A stretch of 7,850 nucleotides of DNA from Lachnospiraceae bacterium (lineage in GTDB: Bacteria; Bacillota; Clostridia; Lachnospirales; Lachnospiraceae). The notes beneath the pieces are model-generated. The model made no database searches. It saw nothing but the letters and a program-made list of their open reading frames with translations, and had not been told where the DNA came from. Both the position numbers and the translations under genes were made by a program. Below are positions 1 through 5,862 of this stretch, piece by piece (position 1 is the stretch's first letter; each line of letters opens with the position of its first letter). Location of the stretch: NCBI GenBank assembly GCA_017958465.1, contig JAGDCQ010000205.1, positions 1 through 7,850 of the forward strand, in the 5' to 3' direction.

Positions 1-2605
1 CTGTATTAAGGGTGAGCTTTGTAACATCAAGCTTTAAGACGGTGGCTACGCGGCCTACGTTAACAGTACAGGTAGCTGAATAGCCGCCATCCTGCGTCTT
101 GCAGATGATAACAGCCGAGCCCACGCCCTTCGCGGTTACAAGGCCGTTCTGGTCTACAGTTGCAACAGAGGTGTTCGAGGACTGCCAAGTAACGGCAGCG
201 TTTGTGGCACCGGCAGGGGAAACAGTGTAGGTAAGGCGGAAAGTATCGCCTACATACATATCATGCGTTGTAGCATCAAGCTTTATGCCTGTAACTGTCT
301 TTGTTACTTCAAGGTTACATACGGCAAACACGGATGCATCCGTCTTAGCGGAAACAAGGATGGATGTGCTGCCGGGCTTTTTAAGTGTAACGATGCCGTT
401 CTGGTCAACGGTTGCAACACTGCTGTCCATAGAAGTCCAGACGATCTCATTGTTGATGGCCGAAGGAGGATCGATCTCCGCGTAAAGCTGGAACCAGCCT
501 GCCGACAGGGGCAGGGAAACATTTGTCTGGGACAGAGTGATCTTCGTGATCGGCGCATAAACGCTGATCTGGCAGTAGCCAACAATCTGGTTATCGGGAT
601 TGATAGCGGTAAGTGTGCAGTTTCCGCCGCCCGCAGCGTATACGGTACAGCTAAGATCATCATAGGATGTGATCTTTACAACGCTTTCGTCGGAAGAATT
701 CCAGGAAAGCGTTACGCCGTTGAGCGAAGGGCTGACCTGCGCATTTATCGTAAGGTTGTCGCCGATATTGAGCTCCGCCGTCTCAGGGATGAGCACGATA
801 TCTTCCACAGCCTGTCTTACGGTTATCTTACATTTTGCTGTCTTTTCTACACCTTCCACCAGCTGGCTTGCGGTGATGACTGTAGTGCCGACTGCAAGGG
901 CCTTGACTGTTCCGTTTTCAACCTTTGCGACAGCCTCATCGGAGGAACTCCAGGTAACTACAGTACTGTTTGTGGTGGTAGCGCGGAGCTTCAGCTCTCC
1001 TCCCACGTACATCACGTAGGAAGCGTAATTCAAAGTGATCGTATCCACAACTCTCACAACGATATCAAGAGAAGCTGGAACGTAAGCGTTGATCTCGTCG
1101 GGTGTGTAAACATCCTCGTAGCCTGCGCCCACAACACGGGTAAGGTGGATGGTCGTCTCGCCGGAGCCTTCACCTGTGATAACGCCGTTATGAACGGAAG
1201 CGACGGCATCATCCTCTGATACGTAGTCATACCAGTTGGGATCCTTTATCGAAGAATTCTCGATTATGCTGTAGGTATCGGAAACGTTGATGTACAGCGG
1301 ACCTGAAGGCATCTTAACGGGAACGATGATGGTGCAGCTCATCTTCTTTATCTTGGTGTTGCTCTCGCCGTAGTCGCCTTTAACCTGGGCTGTGATGAAA
1401 TAAGCCCCGGCTTCGACACCGCTGAAATAGATCTTTCCGCCTGTATTATAAAGCGTAACGTGGAACTTGTCGGTATTCTTGTTGCCAACATTGCTCCAGA
1501 GCACGTCGCCGTTGATGTCGATATTGTGGACCGTCCAGATAAGCTGTGTAGCGTCGATAGCGTTTGTGTCGATGGTGAAGCTGTTATCGTCCACTATCTC
1601 TACAAAGTTGCTCTGATAGCCGGCAGAGCTTCCCTCAACATAACCTGTGGGCTTTACTACAACAGTAACGCTGACAGATTCTGAAGAACGCCCGTCCGAG
1701 GACTCGGTGGTGGCCGTGATCACACACTGGCCTGCGCCCACACCGCGGATAACACCGTATTTAACGGTTGCGACGGTGCTGTCGGAAGTGGTCCACTTAA
1801 TGTTATCGTTAAGGAGTGTCGCAAGGTCGGTATTCAGCTCAATATCGGACTCTGTCGCAAAGTTGTCGAGAAGCCTTGGTGTCCCGCCGTCGTTAACCTC
1901 GTAGAGAAGGTTTGCCTTCTTTAACAGAAGCAGGTAGGAGTTGTATTTATCGTTATCGGGATCTGCGTCCGTAAGAACTTCCGGACCGGAGATCTGGAGG
2001 GTATCCTTGGATTTATCGGTACTGAACGCATAACGAAGACCGTAATCTCCGCCGTCGATCGCGGAATCGTCTGTCGCATTGTCGTTATCGATGGCAAGGG
2101 AAACCTTGACTTTCCATGAATAATCGATGAAAGATGTGATACCCTGCGTATTATCGGTCATAGTGATACGGGCTGTAAGGTTCGTGTAACCGATACCTAC
2201 TACCCTTAGTTCACAGTAGTTCTTAAGACCGCTTATATTCTTTGTGATACCCGTAGCCGTGATAACAGTGCTCGAAACTTCTCCTCCGTCGTCCAGCACG
2301 TTCCATTCCACTTCAAGAGTGGTTCCTGCATCAATGGCAATAGGAAGAACGTTGCCGGTAGCGTCAACGTACATAAGCTGAACTGTGGAGTTTCTGTCGA
2401 TGATGAGCTCATCGCCCTGTCTGTAATACTCGGAACCGATGTTTATCACATACTGGCCGATGGCGTCCATAAGAGTGGCGGCTGAAGCTCTGACCTTGTC
2501 ATCGCTGTAGTCGTCAATGATACTGCCGGTGATGGCAGTAGCAAGGAAAAGCTCGATTATGATCAATACTGTTAATAAACGACGATATTTATGATTCCTG
2601 TTCAT
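1..2605 (-). CDS. Secreted/surface protein with tandem bacterial Ig-like (Big_2-type) domains, C-terminus cut off by window edge
   Basis: I translated the frame by hand from ATG 2605-2603 to position 2 and found no stop, giving 868 residues without an end. A GGGAG ribosome binding site (2611-2615) lies five bases before the ATG. The N-terminus is basic (MNRNHKYRR) followed by a hydrophobic core at residues 10-25, with a possible signal peptidase site after A24; Glu18 inside the core is unusual. Residues about 50-168 look like a divergent Ig-like beta domain. Clear Big_2-style repeats follow at about 231-317, 431-520, 521-597, 600-684, 686-768 and 771-851, with another starting at 853. Most show the family pattern of a Trp, then [ST]-S-x-[DNS]-x-[SA]-V-A-x-V, then G-x-V-x-x-x-x-x-G. 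Residues 318-430 are beta-rich but irregular. Such proteins are exported and often act in adhesion or cell-wall or polysaccharide binding. The C-terminal anchor or catalytic domain lies outside the window, so the specific function is unknown. It has its own promoter region after the yebC terminator. Confidence 0.88.
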   Translation of the reverse strand, partial: MNRNHKYRRLLTVLIIIELFLATAITGSIIDDYSDDKVRASAATLMDAIGQYVINIGSEYYRQGDELIIDRNSTVQLMYVDATGNVLPIAIDAGTTLEVEWNVLDDGGEVSSTVITATGITKNISGLKNYCELRVVGIGYTNLTARITMTDNTQGITSFIDYSWKVKVSLAIDNDNATDDSAIDGGDYGLRYAFSTDKSKDTLQISGPEVLTDADPDNDKYNSYLLLLKKANLLYEVNDGGTPRLLDNFATESDIELNTDLATLLNDNIKWTTSDSTVATVKYGVIRGVGAGQCVITATTESSDGRSSESVSVTVVVKPTGYVEGSSAGYQSNFVEIVDDNSFTIDTNAIDATQLIWTVHNIDINGDVLWSNVGNKNTDKFHVTLYNTGGKIYFSGVEAGAYFITAQVKGDYGESNTKIKKMSCTIIVPVKMPSGPLYINVSDTYSIIENSSIKDPNWYDYVSEDDAVASVHNGVITGEGSGETTIHLTRVVGAGYEDVYTPDEINAYVPASLDIVVRVVDTITLNYASYVMYVGGELKLRATTTNSTVVTWSSSDEAVAKVENGTVKALAVGTTVITASQLVEGVEKTAKCKITVRQAVEDIVLIPETAELNIGDNLTINAQVSPSLNGVTLSWNSSDESVVKITSYDDLSCTVYAAGGGNCTLTAINPDNQIVGYCQISVYAPITKITLSQTNVSLPLSAGWFQLYAEIDPPSAINNEIVWTSMDSSVATVDQNGIVTLKKPGSTSILVSAKTDASVFAVCNLEVTKTVTGIKLDATTHDMYVGDTFRLTYTVSPAGATNAAVTWQSSNTSVATVDQNGLVTAKGVGSAVIICKTQDGGYSATCTVNVGRVATVLKLDVTKLTLNT

Positions 2606-2657
2606 TATTTCTCCCAAAATAAATTTCTGTGTTGTCTTTATTGTCCCAGATCCGCAC

Positions 2658-2676
2658 AAAAACCCCCTTTTTAGGG
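2658..2676 (-). other. Weak hairpin / possible attenuator in the leader of the Ig-domain gene
   Basis: Reading the minus strand, CCCT-AAAA-AGGG forms a 4-bp stem with a 4-base loop. Two more G and then TTTTT follow, which resembles a small intrinsic terminator. An alternative fold pairs AAAAA (2668-2672) with TTTTT (2658-2662) around five G. It lies downstream of both candidate promoters and about 50 bases before the ATG, so it would be in the 5' leader. The stem is short and a regulatory role is only inferred. Confidence 0.3.
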
Positions 2677-2688
2677 CTCTCAAAAATA

Positions 2689-2715
2689 CTATCGGCAATT
2701 TCTCAATTAACATTA
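2689..2715 (-). promoter_or_regulatory. Candidate sigma-28 (SigD/FliA-type) promoter for the Ig-domain gene
   Basis: The minus strand reads TAAT (2715-2712), a 15-base spacer, then GCCGATAG (2696-2689). The known sigma-28 consensus is TAAA, about 15 bases, then GCCGATAA or GCCGATAT. The match is therefore 3 of 4 in the -35 core and 7 of 8 in the -10, with ideal spacing. Its -35 core overlaps the -10 of the sigma-A-like promoter. If used, transcription would start near 2682 and the gene would follow motility or late-flagellar control, which is inference. Confidence 0.45.
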
Positions 2716-2740
2716 TAGTTATTTCACAAATAAAAAGCAA
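2712..2740 (-). promoter_or_regulatory. Candidate sigma-A promoter for the Ig-domain gene
   Basis: The minus strand has TTGCTT (2740-2735), a 17-base spacer and a perfect TATAAT (2717-2712). The surroundings are AT-rich and lie just after the yebC terminator. Transcription would start near 2705, giving a leader of about 100 bases before the ATG at 2605. The -35 matches only half of TTGACA, but spacing and -10 are ideal. Confidence 0.55.
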
Positions 2741-2749
2741 AGAAATTAC

Positions 2750-2783
2750 AAAAAAACAGGACAAAGATTTCTCCTTGTCCTGT
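2750..2783 (-). terminator. Rho-independent terminator after yebC
   Basis: On the minus strand ACAGGACAA (2783-2775) pairs perfectly with TTGTCCTGT (2764-2756) around a 10-base loop. A run of T continues to 2750. It begins 18 bases after the yebC stop and should end the nadK-argR-yebC transcript. On the plus strand no T run follows the stem, so it is expected to act only on minus-strand transcription. Confidence 0.92.
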
Positions 2784-2800
2784 GGTTTGATATCCTGCTA

Positions 2801-3529
2801 TCATTCGTCCCAGTTGTGATAAACGTTCTGAACATCATCCGAATCCTCGAGAAGATCAAGGATCCTGTTCATGCATTTGATGTCGTTCTCGTCGGTAAGC
2901 TCAACATAGGTCTGAGGGATCATTGTGACATCGGCCTCGACCATAGGGATGCCTGCCTTGTCAAATGCCTCGTAAACTGCGCTGAAATCCTCGGGAGCGG
3001 TGATGATCTCGTAGCTGTCCTCTTCGTCCGAGATGTCCTCTGCGCCGGCTTCGATAGCGATAAGCTCGATATCGTCGTAGGAAGCGTCACACTCTTCTTT
3101 ATCAATGATGATCTGGCCCTTCTTGTCGAACATGAAGGAAACGCAGCCCTGAGCTCCTATGCTGCCGTTGCCCTTTGAGAAAGCTGCCCTTACATCTGCA
3201 GCGGTCCTGTTCTTGTTGTCGGTAAGACCGTCAACGATGATGGCCGTTCCCTTGGGGCCGTAGCCTTCGTATGTAACGTGCTCGTAGTTAACGCCCGAAC
3301 CTTCGCCTGCAGCCTTCTTGATGCTGCGGTCGATGGTGTCGTTTGGCATATTCTGAGCCTTTGCCTTTGTGATGATATCCTTAAGCCTTGAGTTGTTGTT
3401 GGGATCGGGACCGCCCTCCTTTACAGCAACTGCGATCTCACGTCCGAGCTTGGTGTAGATCTTGCCCTTTGCGGCATCATTCTTCTCTTTCTTATGCTTG
3501 ATGTTTGAAAACTTATTATGACCTGACAT
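2801..3529 (-). CDS. yebC: YebC/PmpR family DNA-binding / translation-associated regulatory protein
   Basis: The product has 242 residues, the usual family length. It opens with the family signature SGHNKFSNIKHKKEKNDAAKG, then KIYTKLGREI (23-32), GGPDPNNNSRLKDII (39-53), NMPNDTIDRSIKKA (60-73), and the hallmark stretch YEGYGPKGTAIIVDGLTDNK (87-106) followed by NRTAADVR. Family members are cytoplasmic three-domain proteins. They were first described as transcriptional regulators (PmpR), and some members have more recently been linked to relief of ribosome stalling; which role applies here cannot be told from the sequence. The ATG start has a GGAGG site (3534-3538) four bases upstream, and the SGH N-terminus fixes it. 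It begins 23 bases after argR with no terminator between, so it is probably co-transcribed. A strong terminator follows. Its position after argR, where many Firmicutes have recN, is noted in the findings. Confidence 0.96.
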   Translation of the reverse strand: MSGHNKFSNIKHKKEKNDAAKGKIYTKLGREIAVAVKEGGPDPNNNSRLKDIITKAKAQNMPNDTIDRSIKKAAGEGSGVNYEHVTYEGYGPKGTAIIVDGLTDNKNRTAADVRAAFSKGNGSIGAQGCVSFMFDKKGQIIIDKEECDASYDDIELIAIEAGAEDISDEEDSYEIITAPEDFSAVYEAFDKAGIPMVEADVTMIPQTYVELTDENDIKCMNRILDLLEDSDDVQNVYHNWDE

Positions 3530-3552
3530 AATTCCTCCAAATTACAGTTTTT

Positions 3553-4017
3553 TTAGTCATCGTTCTTCACGAGTCTTCTGATCTTGGTCATTATCATATC
3601 CGTGTCCTTCATGGTCCTTACCGCGCACATGATGGTATCGTCGCCGGCGATACAGCCTGCGACCCCGTCAAAATGCATGGTATCAATGGCAGCAGCTACC
3701 GCCATCGCCATACCCGGCACTGTTTTGATAACAATGATATTCATGGCTCTGTCCATCGAAACAAAACCATTTTGCAATATACGAACGTATTTGTCAAGAA
3801 AAGAGTCATCAACTCCGTTCTTTGCTACCTCCACATATTTCTGTTTTCCGTTTTCCGTAGATACTTTCGAAAGCTTAAGCTCCCTGATATCACGCGAGAT
3901 AGTCGCCTGCGTCACATTGTAGCCGCTCTTTAACAGCAGCTCCGCGAGCTGTTCCTGGGTCTCTATCTCATTGTTTGTGATCAATTCAAGTATCTTTGCC
4001 TGTCTCCCGATCTTCAT
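3553..4017 (-). CDS. argR: Arginine repressor ArgR/AhrC
   Basis: The product has 154 residues, normal for ArgR. The N-terminal winged helix-turn-helix spans about residues 1-70, with the recognition motif TQATISRDIRELKL at 36-49. The C-terminal hexamerisation and arginine-binding domain spans about 80-154, with GVAGCIAGDDTIM at 118-130; the acidic pair D126-D127 of the GDDT motif is known in the family to contact arginine. In Firmicutes such proteins sense L-arginine, repress biosynthesis genes and activate catabolic ones by binding ARG boxes. The frame stays open upstream to an ATG at 4059, but that start would overlap the end of nadK. The ATG at 4017 has AAAGGA six bases upstream, lies 14 bases after the nadK stop, and gives the standard N-terminus (MKIGRQAKILEL). 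It sits between nadK and yebC in one apparent transcription unit. Confidence 0.95.
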   Translation of the reverse strand: MKIGRQAKILELITNNEIETQEQLAELLLKSGYNVTQATISRDIRELKLSKVSTENGKQKYVEVAKNGVDDSFLDKYVRILQNGFVSMDRAMNIIVIKTVPGMAMAVAAAIDTMHFDGVAGCIAGDDTIMCAVRTMKDTDMIMTKIRRLVKNDD

Positions 4018-4029
4018 ATAAATCCTTTC
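4018..4029 (-). promoter_or_regulatory. Ribosome binding site that fixes the argR start
   Basis: The minus strand reads AAAGGA followed by six bases and then ATG at 4017. This favours the 154-residue ArgR over an in-frame start at 4059 inside the end of nadK, which would add 14 residues. Confidence 0.7.
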
Positions 4030-4031
4030 TG

Positions 4032-4889
4032 TCACATCTTTTCGGGCTTGAAGCCCCACCCTAATTTGTTTCTCAAAGCTTTATAAAAGGCCTCCTTCTC
4101 AAACCTTATAAGCTTCGCAGTCCTTTCGGACTTAGCTATTTCTATCCTGTCGCCCTCCTTAAGCGTACAGCAGAAAACTCCGTCGGCAGTGACCGCAACC
4201 TCACTCTCAGTGTTGTTTCCGCGCCTTCCGCACTCTATTGAGAGAGAGTCGTCGTCGGAAAGCACTAAGGACCTGTTTGAAAGCGAATGTGGACAAACAG
4301 GCGTCACTACTATCATTTTTGAGTCGTGTGCCAGCACAGGGCCTCCGGCAGACAGATTGTAAGCCGTGGAACCTGTTGGAGTAGCGATCAAAAGCCCGTC
4401 TCCCGCATATTGTGACAAGGATACGCCGTTAATATACATATCCAGCGAAACAAGGCGGGAAAAGCCGTTGGCACTAATAACGATATCATTCAGCACATGA
4501 ATGTGTTTATCCTTGAATACGCCCGTTAACATCATGTGTTCTTCAATGTAATAATCACCGGAAAGGTACTTGTGAAGCGCCTCCTCCACATCTTCTTTCC
4601 TGACTTCCGCAAGGAACCCCAGTGTGCCAAGGTTTATCCCAAGGAGCGGGATGCCAAATTCAGAGAGCTGGCTTGCGGCATGGAGCAGGGTCCCGTCGCC
4701 GCCGAGTACGATGGCACAGTCCGTATCCTTCTCAAGGCTCTCAGGGTCCACAAAGCCGTACTGCTTTCCCTTTGTTTCCTTCGCACGATAAGACAGCATA
4801 CCCCTGCTTTCGAGGTATGCTTCTATTTTTGAAGTCAATATGTATTCCCTGTCTTTTTCGGGATTTGTGATTATACAAAATTTCTTCAT
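4032..4889 (-). CDS. nadK: NAD kinase (ATP-NAD kinase, NADP-forming)
   Basis: The product has 285 residues and phosphorylates NAD to NADP in the cytoplasm, making it the source of NADPH for biosynthesis. The family signature GGDGTLL lies at 63-69, with catalytic D65. LLGINLGTLGFLAEV is at 82-96, N134-D135 stands at the position of the conserved NE/ND pair, and the NAD-binding ATPTGSTAYNLSAGGP is at 169-184. CPHSLSNRSLV at 199-209 is the conserved C-terminal domain motif. No key residue is missing. The ATG at 4889 has AAGGA (4901-4905) eleven bases upstream, slightly far, but the N-terminus MKKFCIITNP is typical. The stop precedes argR by 14 bases, so the two are probably co-transcribed from the promoter at 4918-4946. 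The nadK-argR pairing is common in Clostridia. Confidence 0.97.
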   Translation of the reverse strand: MKKFCIITNPEKDREYILTSKIEAYLESRGMLSYRAKETKGKQYGFVDPESLEKDTDCAIVLGGDGTLLHAASQLSEFGIPLLGINLGTLGFLAEVRKEDVEEALHKYLSGDYYIEEHMMLTGVFKDKHIHVLNDIVISANGFSRLVSLDMYINGVSLSQYAGDGLLIATPTGSTAYNLSAGGPVLAHDSKMIVVTPVCPHSLSNRSLVLSDDDSLSIECGRRGNNTESEVAVTADGVFCCTLKEGDRIEIAKSERTAKLIRFEKEAFYKALRNKLGWGFKPEKM

Positions 4890-4917
4890 AATACCATTAT
4901 TCCTTGTAAGCCCTTAA

Positions 4918-4946
4918 ATACTAACACAATTAGTATAAAAAGGCAA
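4918..4946 (-). promoter_or_regulatory. Candidate sigma-A promoter of nadK-argR-yebC
   Basis: The minus strand has TTGCCT (4946-4941), a 17-base spacer and TAGTAT (4923-4918). A TG one base before the -10 makes it an extended -10. Transcription would start near 4911, about 20 bases before the nadK ATG. The -35 matches TTGACA at four of six positions and the -10 matches TATAAT at four of six. The 10-mer repeats at 4954-4991 lie directly upstream. Confidence 0.55.
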
Positions 4947-4953
4947 GAGAAAA

Positions 4954-4991
4954 ATGCATAAAAACAATGTATAAAACATCATTTTATGCAT
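4954..4991 (-). repeat. Three copies of the 10-mer ATGYATAAAA forming a nested AT-rich hairpin upstream of nadK (possible ARG boxes or tlyA terminator)
   Basis: On the plus strand ATGCATAAAA is at 4954-4963, ATGTATAAAA at 4967-4976, and the inverted copy TTTTATGCAT at 4982-4991. Copies one and three pair as a perfect 10-bp stem. Inside it, ATGT (4967-4970) pairs with ACAT (4976-4979). On the minus strand the stem is followed by TTTTCTC. Two readings are possible. One is an intrinsic terminator of the ispA-dxs-tlyA transcript. The other is a repressor site: the 10-mer differs at one position from ATGAATAAAA in the Bacillus ARG-box consensus, and argR lies downstream. The right halves do not match the consensus well. 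The repeat is certain; its function is not. Confidence 0.6.
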
Positions 4992-5013
4992 CCTTGTCAA
5001 TACGGTACAGGGA

Positions 5014-5814
5014 TCACAGACTCCCGTGAGCCTCTTCAACTATAGCTTTTATGGCATCTTCATCAGGTGCGGGCTCGGGTTCACTGCTGTTCTCAAGATA
5101 CATGAGATATTCAATATTGCCTTCTGTCCCCTTTATAGGCGAAAAAGTCACATCAAGGATCTTAAAGCCAAGGTTTGCGGTAAACCCGAGGATCTCGCGC
5201 AAAACCTCCATGTGTGTGCTCTTTTCTCTTACTATGCCGCCTTTGCCAACCTTTTCCCTGCCTGCTTCAAACTGCGGTTTGATAAGGCATACCATATGGG
5301 CATGTTCGGAAAGCAGGGGTTTTGCAGGCACGAGCACAAGCCTGAGCGATATAAAAGAAACATCAACCGAGGCAAAATCGGCTTTTTCGGCAAAATCTTC
5401 AGGAGTAACATTCCTGATATTTGTCTTTTCCATGGATGTAACACGTGGATCGGTCCTAAGCTTCCAGGCCAGCTGGTTTGTGCCCACATCTATGGCATAA
5501 ACGTGTTTTGCGCCGTTCTGGAGCATACAGTCCGTAAACCCGCCTGTTGACGAGCCTATATCCATACAGACAGTGTCCGTAAGGTCGATATTGTGCTTTT
5601 CGATCATCTTCTCAAGCTTGTATCCGCCACGGCTCACATACTTCATACCCTGCCCGCGAAACTCTATATGCGCGGTTTCCGGAAACTGAGCCCCTGCCTT
5701 ATCCTCGCGCTCGCCGTTCACAAAAACCGAGCCCTCCATGATATAGGCCTTGGCCCGCTCGCGTGTATCGGCTATGCCAAGCTTTACAAGAAGAACATCT
5801 AACCGTTCCTTCAA
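5014..5814 (-). CDS. tlyA: TlyA/YqxC family rRNA 2'-O-methyltransferase (S4 + FtsJ-like domains), TTG start
   Basis: The product has 266 residues. The N-terminal S4 RNA-binding domain (1-60) contains RLDVLLVKLGIADTRERAKA. An FtsJ/RrmJ-like Rossmann methyltransferase follows, with SRGGYKL (61-67), the SAM-binding motif DIGSSTGGFTD (85-95), DVSFIS (151-156), KPQFEA (179-184), VGKGGIVR (189-196) and SPIKGTEGNIEYL (225-237). K66, D151, K179 and E235 sit where the family's K-D-K-E catalytic tetrad is expected. Characterised TlyA proteins methylate ribose on 16S and 23S rRNA; the old hemolysin name is probably misleading. The exact target here is not shown. The tail after 240 is acidic (ENSSEPEPAPDEDA). 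The start is TTG with GGAGGA six bases upstream, and there is no ATG until residue 26. It lies 48 bases after dxs, probably on the same transcript. Confidence 0.94.
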   Translation of the reverse strand: MKERLDVLLVKLGIADTRERAKAYIMEGSVFVNGEREDKAGAQFPETAHIEFRGQGMKYVSRGGYKLEKMIEKHNIDLTDTVCMDIGSSTGGFTDCMLQNGAKHVYAIDVGTNQLAWKLRTDPRVTSMEKTNIRNVTPEDFAEKADFASVDVSFISLRLVLVPAKPLLSEHAHMVCLIKPQFEAGREKVGKGGIVREKSTHMEVLREILGFTANLGFKILDVTFSPIKGTEGNIEYLMYLENSSEPEPAPDEDAIKAIVEEAHGSL

Positions 5815-5826
5815 AACACTTCCTCC
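5815..5826 (-). promoter_or_regulatory. Strong ribosome binding site that supports the TTG start of tlyA
   Basis: The minus strand reads GGAGGA (5826-5821), six bases, then TTG (5814-5812). The next in-frame ATG is at residue 26 and would remove much of the S4 domain, so TTG is the only sensible start. Confidence 0.8.
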
Positions 5827-5862
5827 AAGATCACGTTTATCAAATATCTGCCCGGGAAAAAC

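Noticed and set aside
304..663. Minus-strand open frame of 119 residues in another frame
   Set aside because: It overlaps the Ig-domain gene on the same strand in a different frame and is rich in Arg, Ser and Leu without family features.
263..1219. A 318-residue open frame on the plus strand
   Set aside because: It lies wholly antisense to the Ig-domain gene. Its product is Cys- and Arg-rich with no recognisable domain, while the minus frame has clear repeated Big_2 domains. It is a shadow of the opposite strand's codon pattern.
2606..2705. Cyclic-di-GMP or other known riboswitch in the leader of the Ig-domain gene
   Set aside because: I looked for recognisable conserved cores and paired helices and found none; only the weak mini hairpin is supported.
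4043..4056. GGGCTT/AAGCCC inverted repeat near the nadK 3' end as a terminator
   Set aside because: The loop is too tight for the full stem, there is no T run after it, it lies in coding sequence, and argR follows with only 14 bases between the genes.
4018..4059. Upstream in-frame ATG for argR at 4059
   Set aside because: It would overlap the nadK end, adds 14 residues not seen in ArgR proteins, and the ATG at 4017 has a better placed ribosome site.
5026..5550. Plus-strand open frames antisense to tlyA (also 5051-5500)
   Set aside because: They are opposite a gene with complete TlyA motifs and have no ribosome site or domain of their own.
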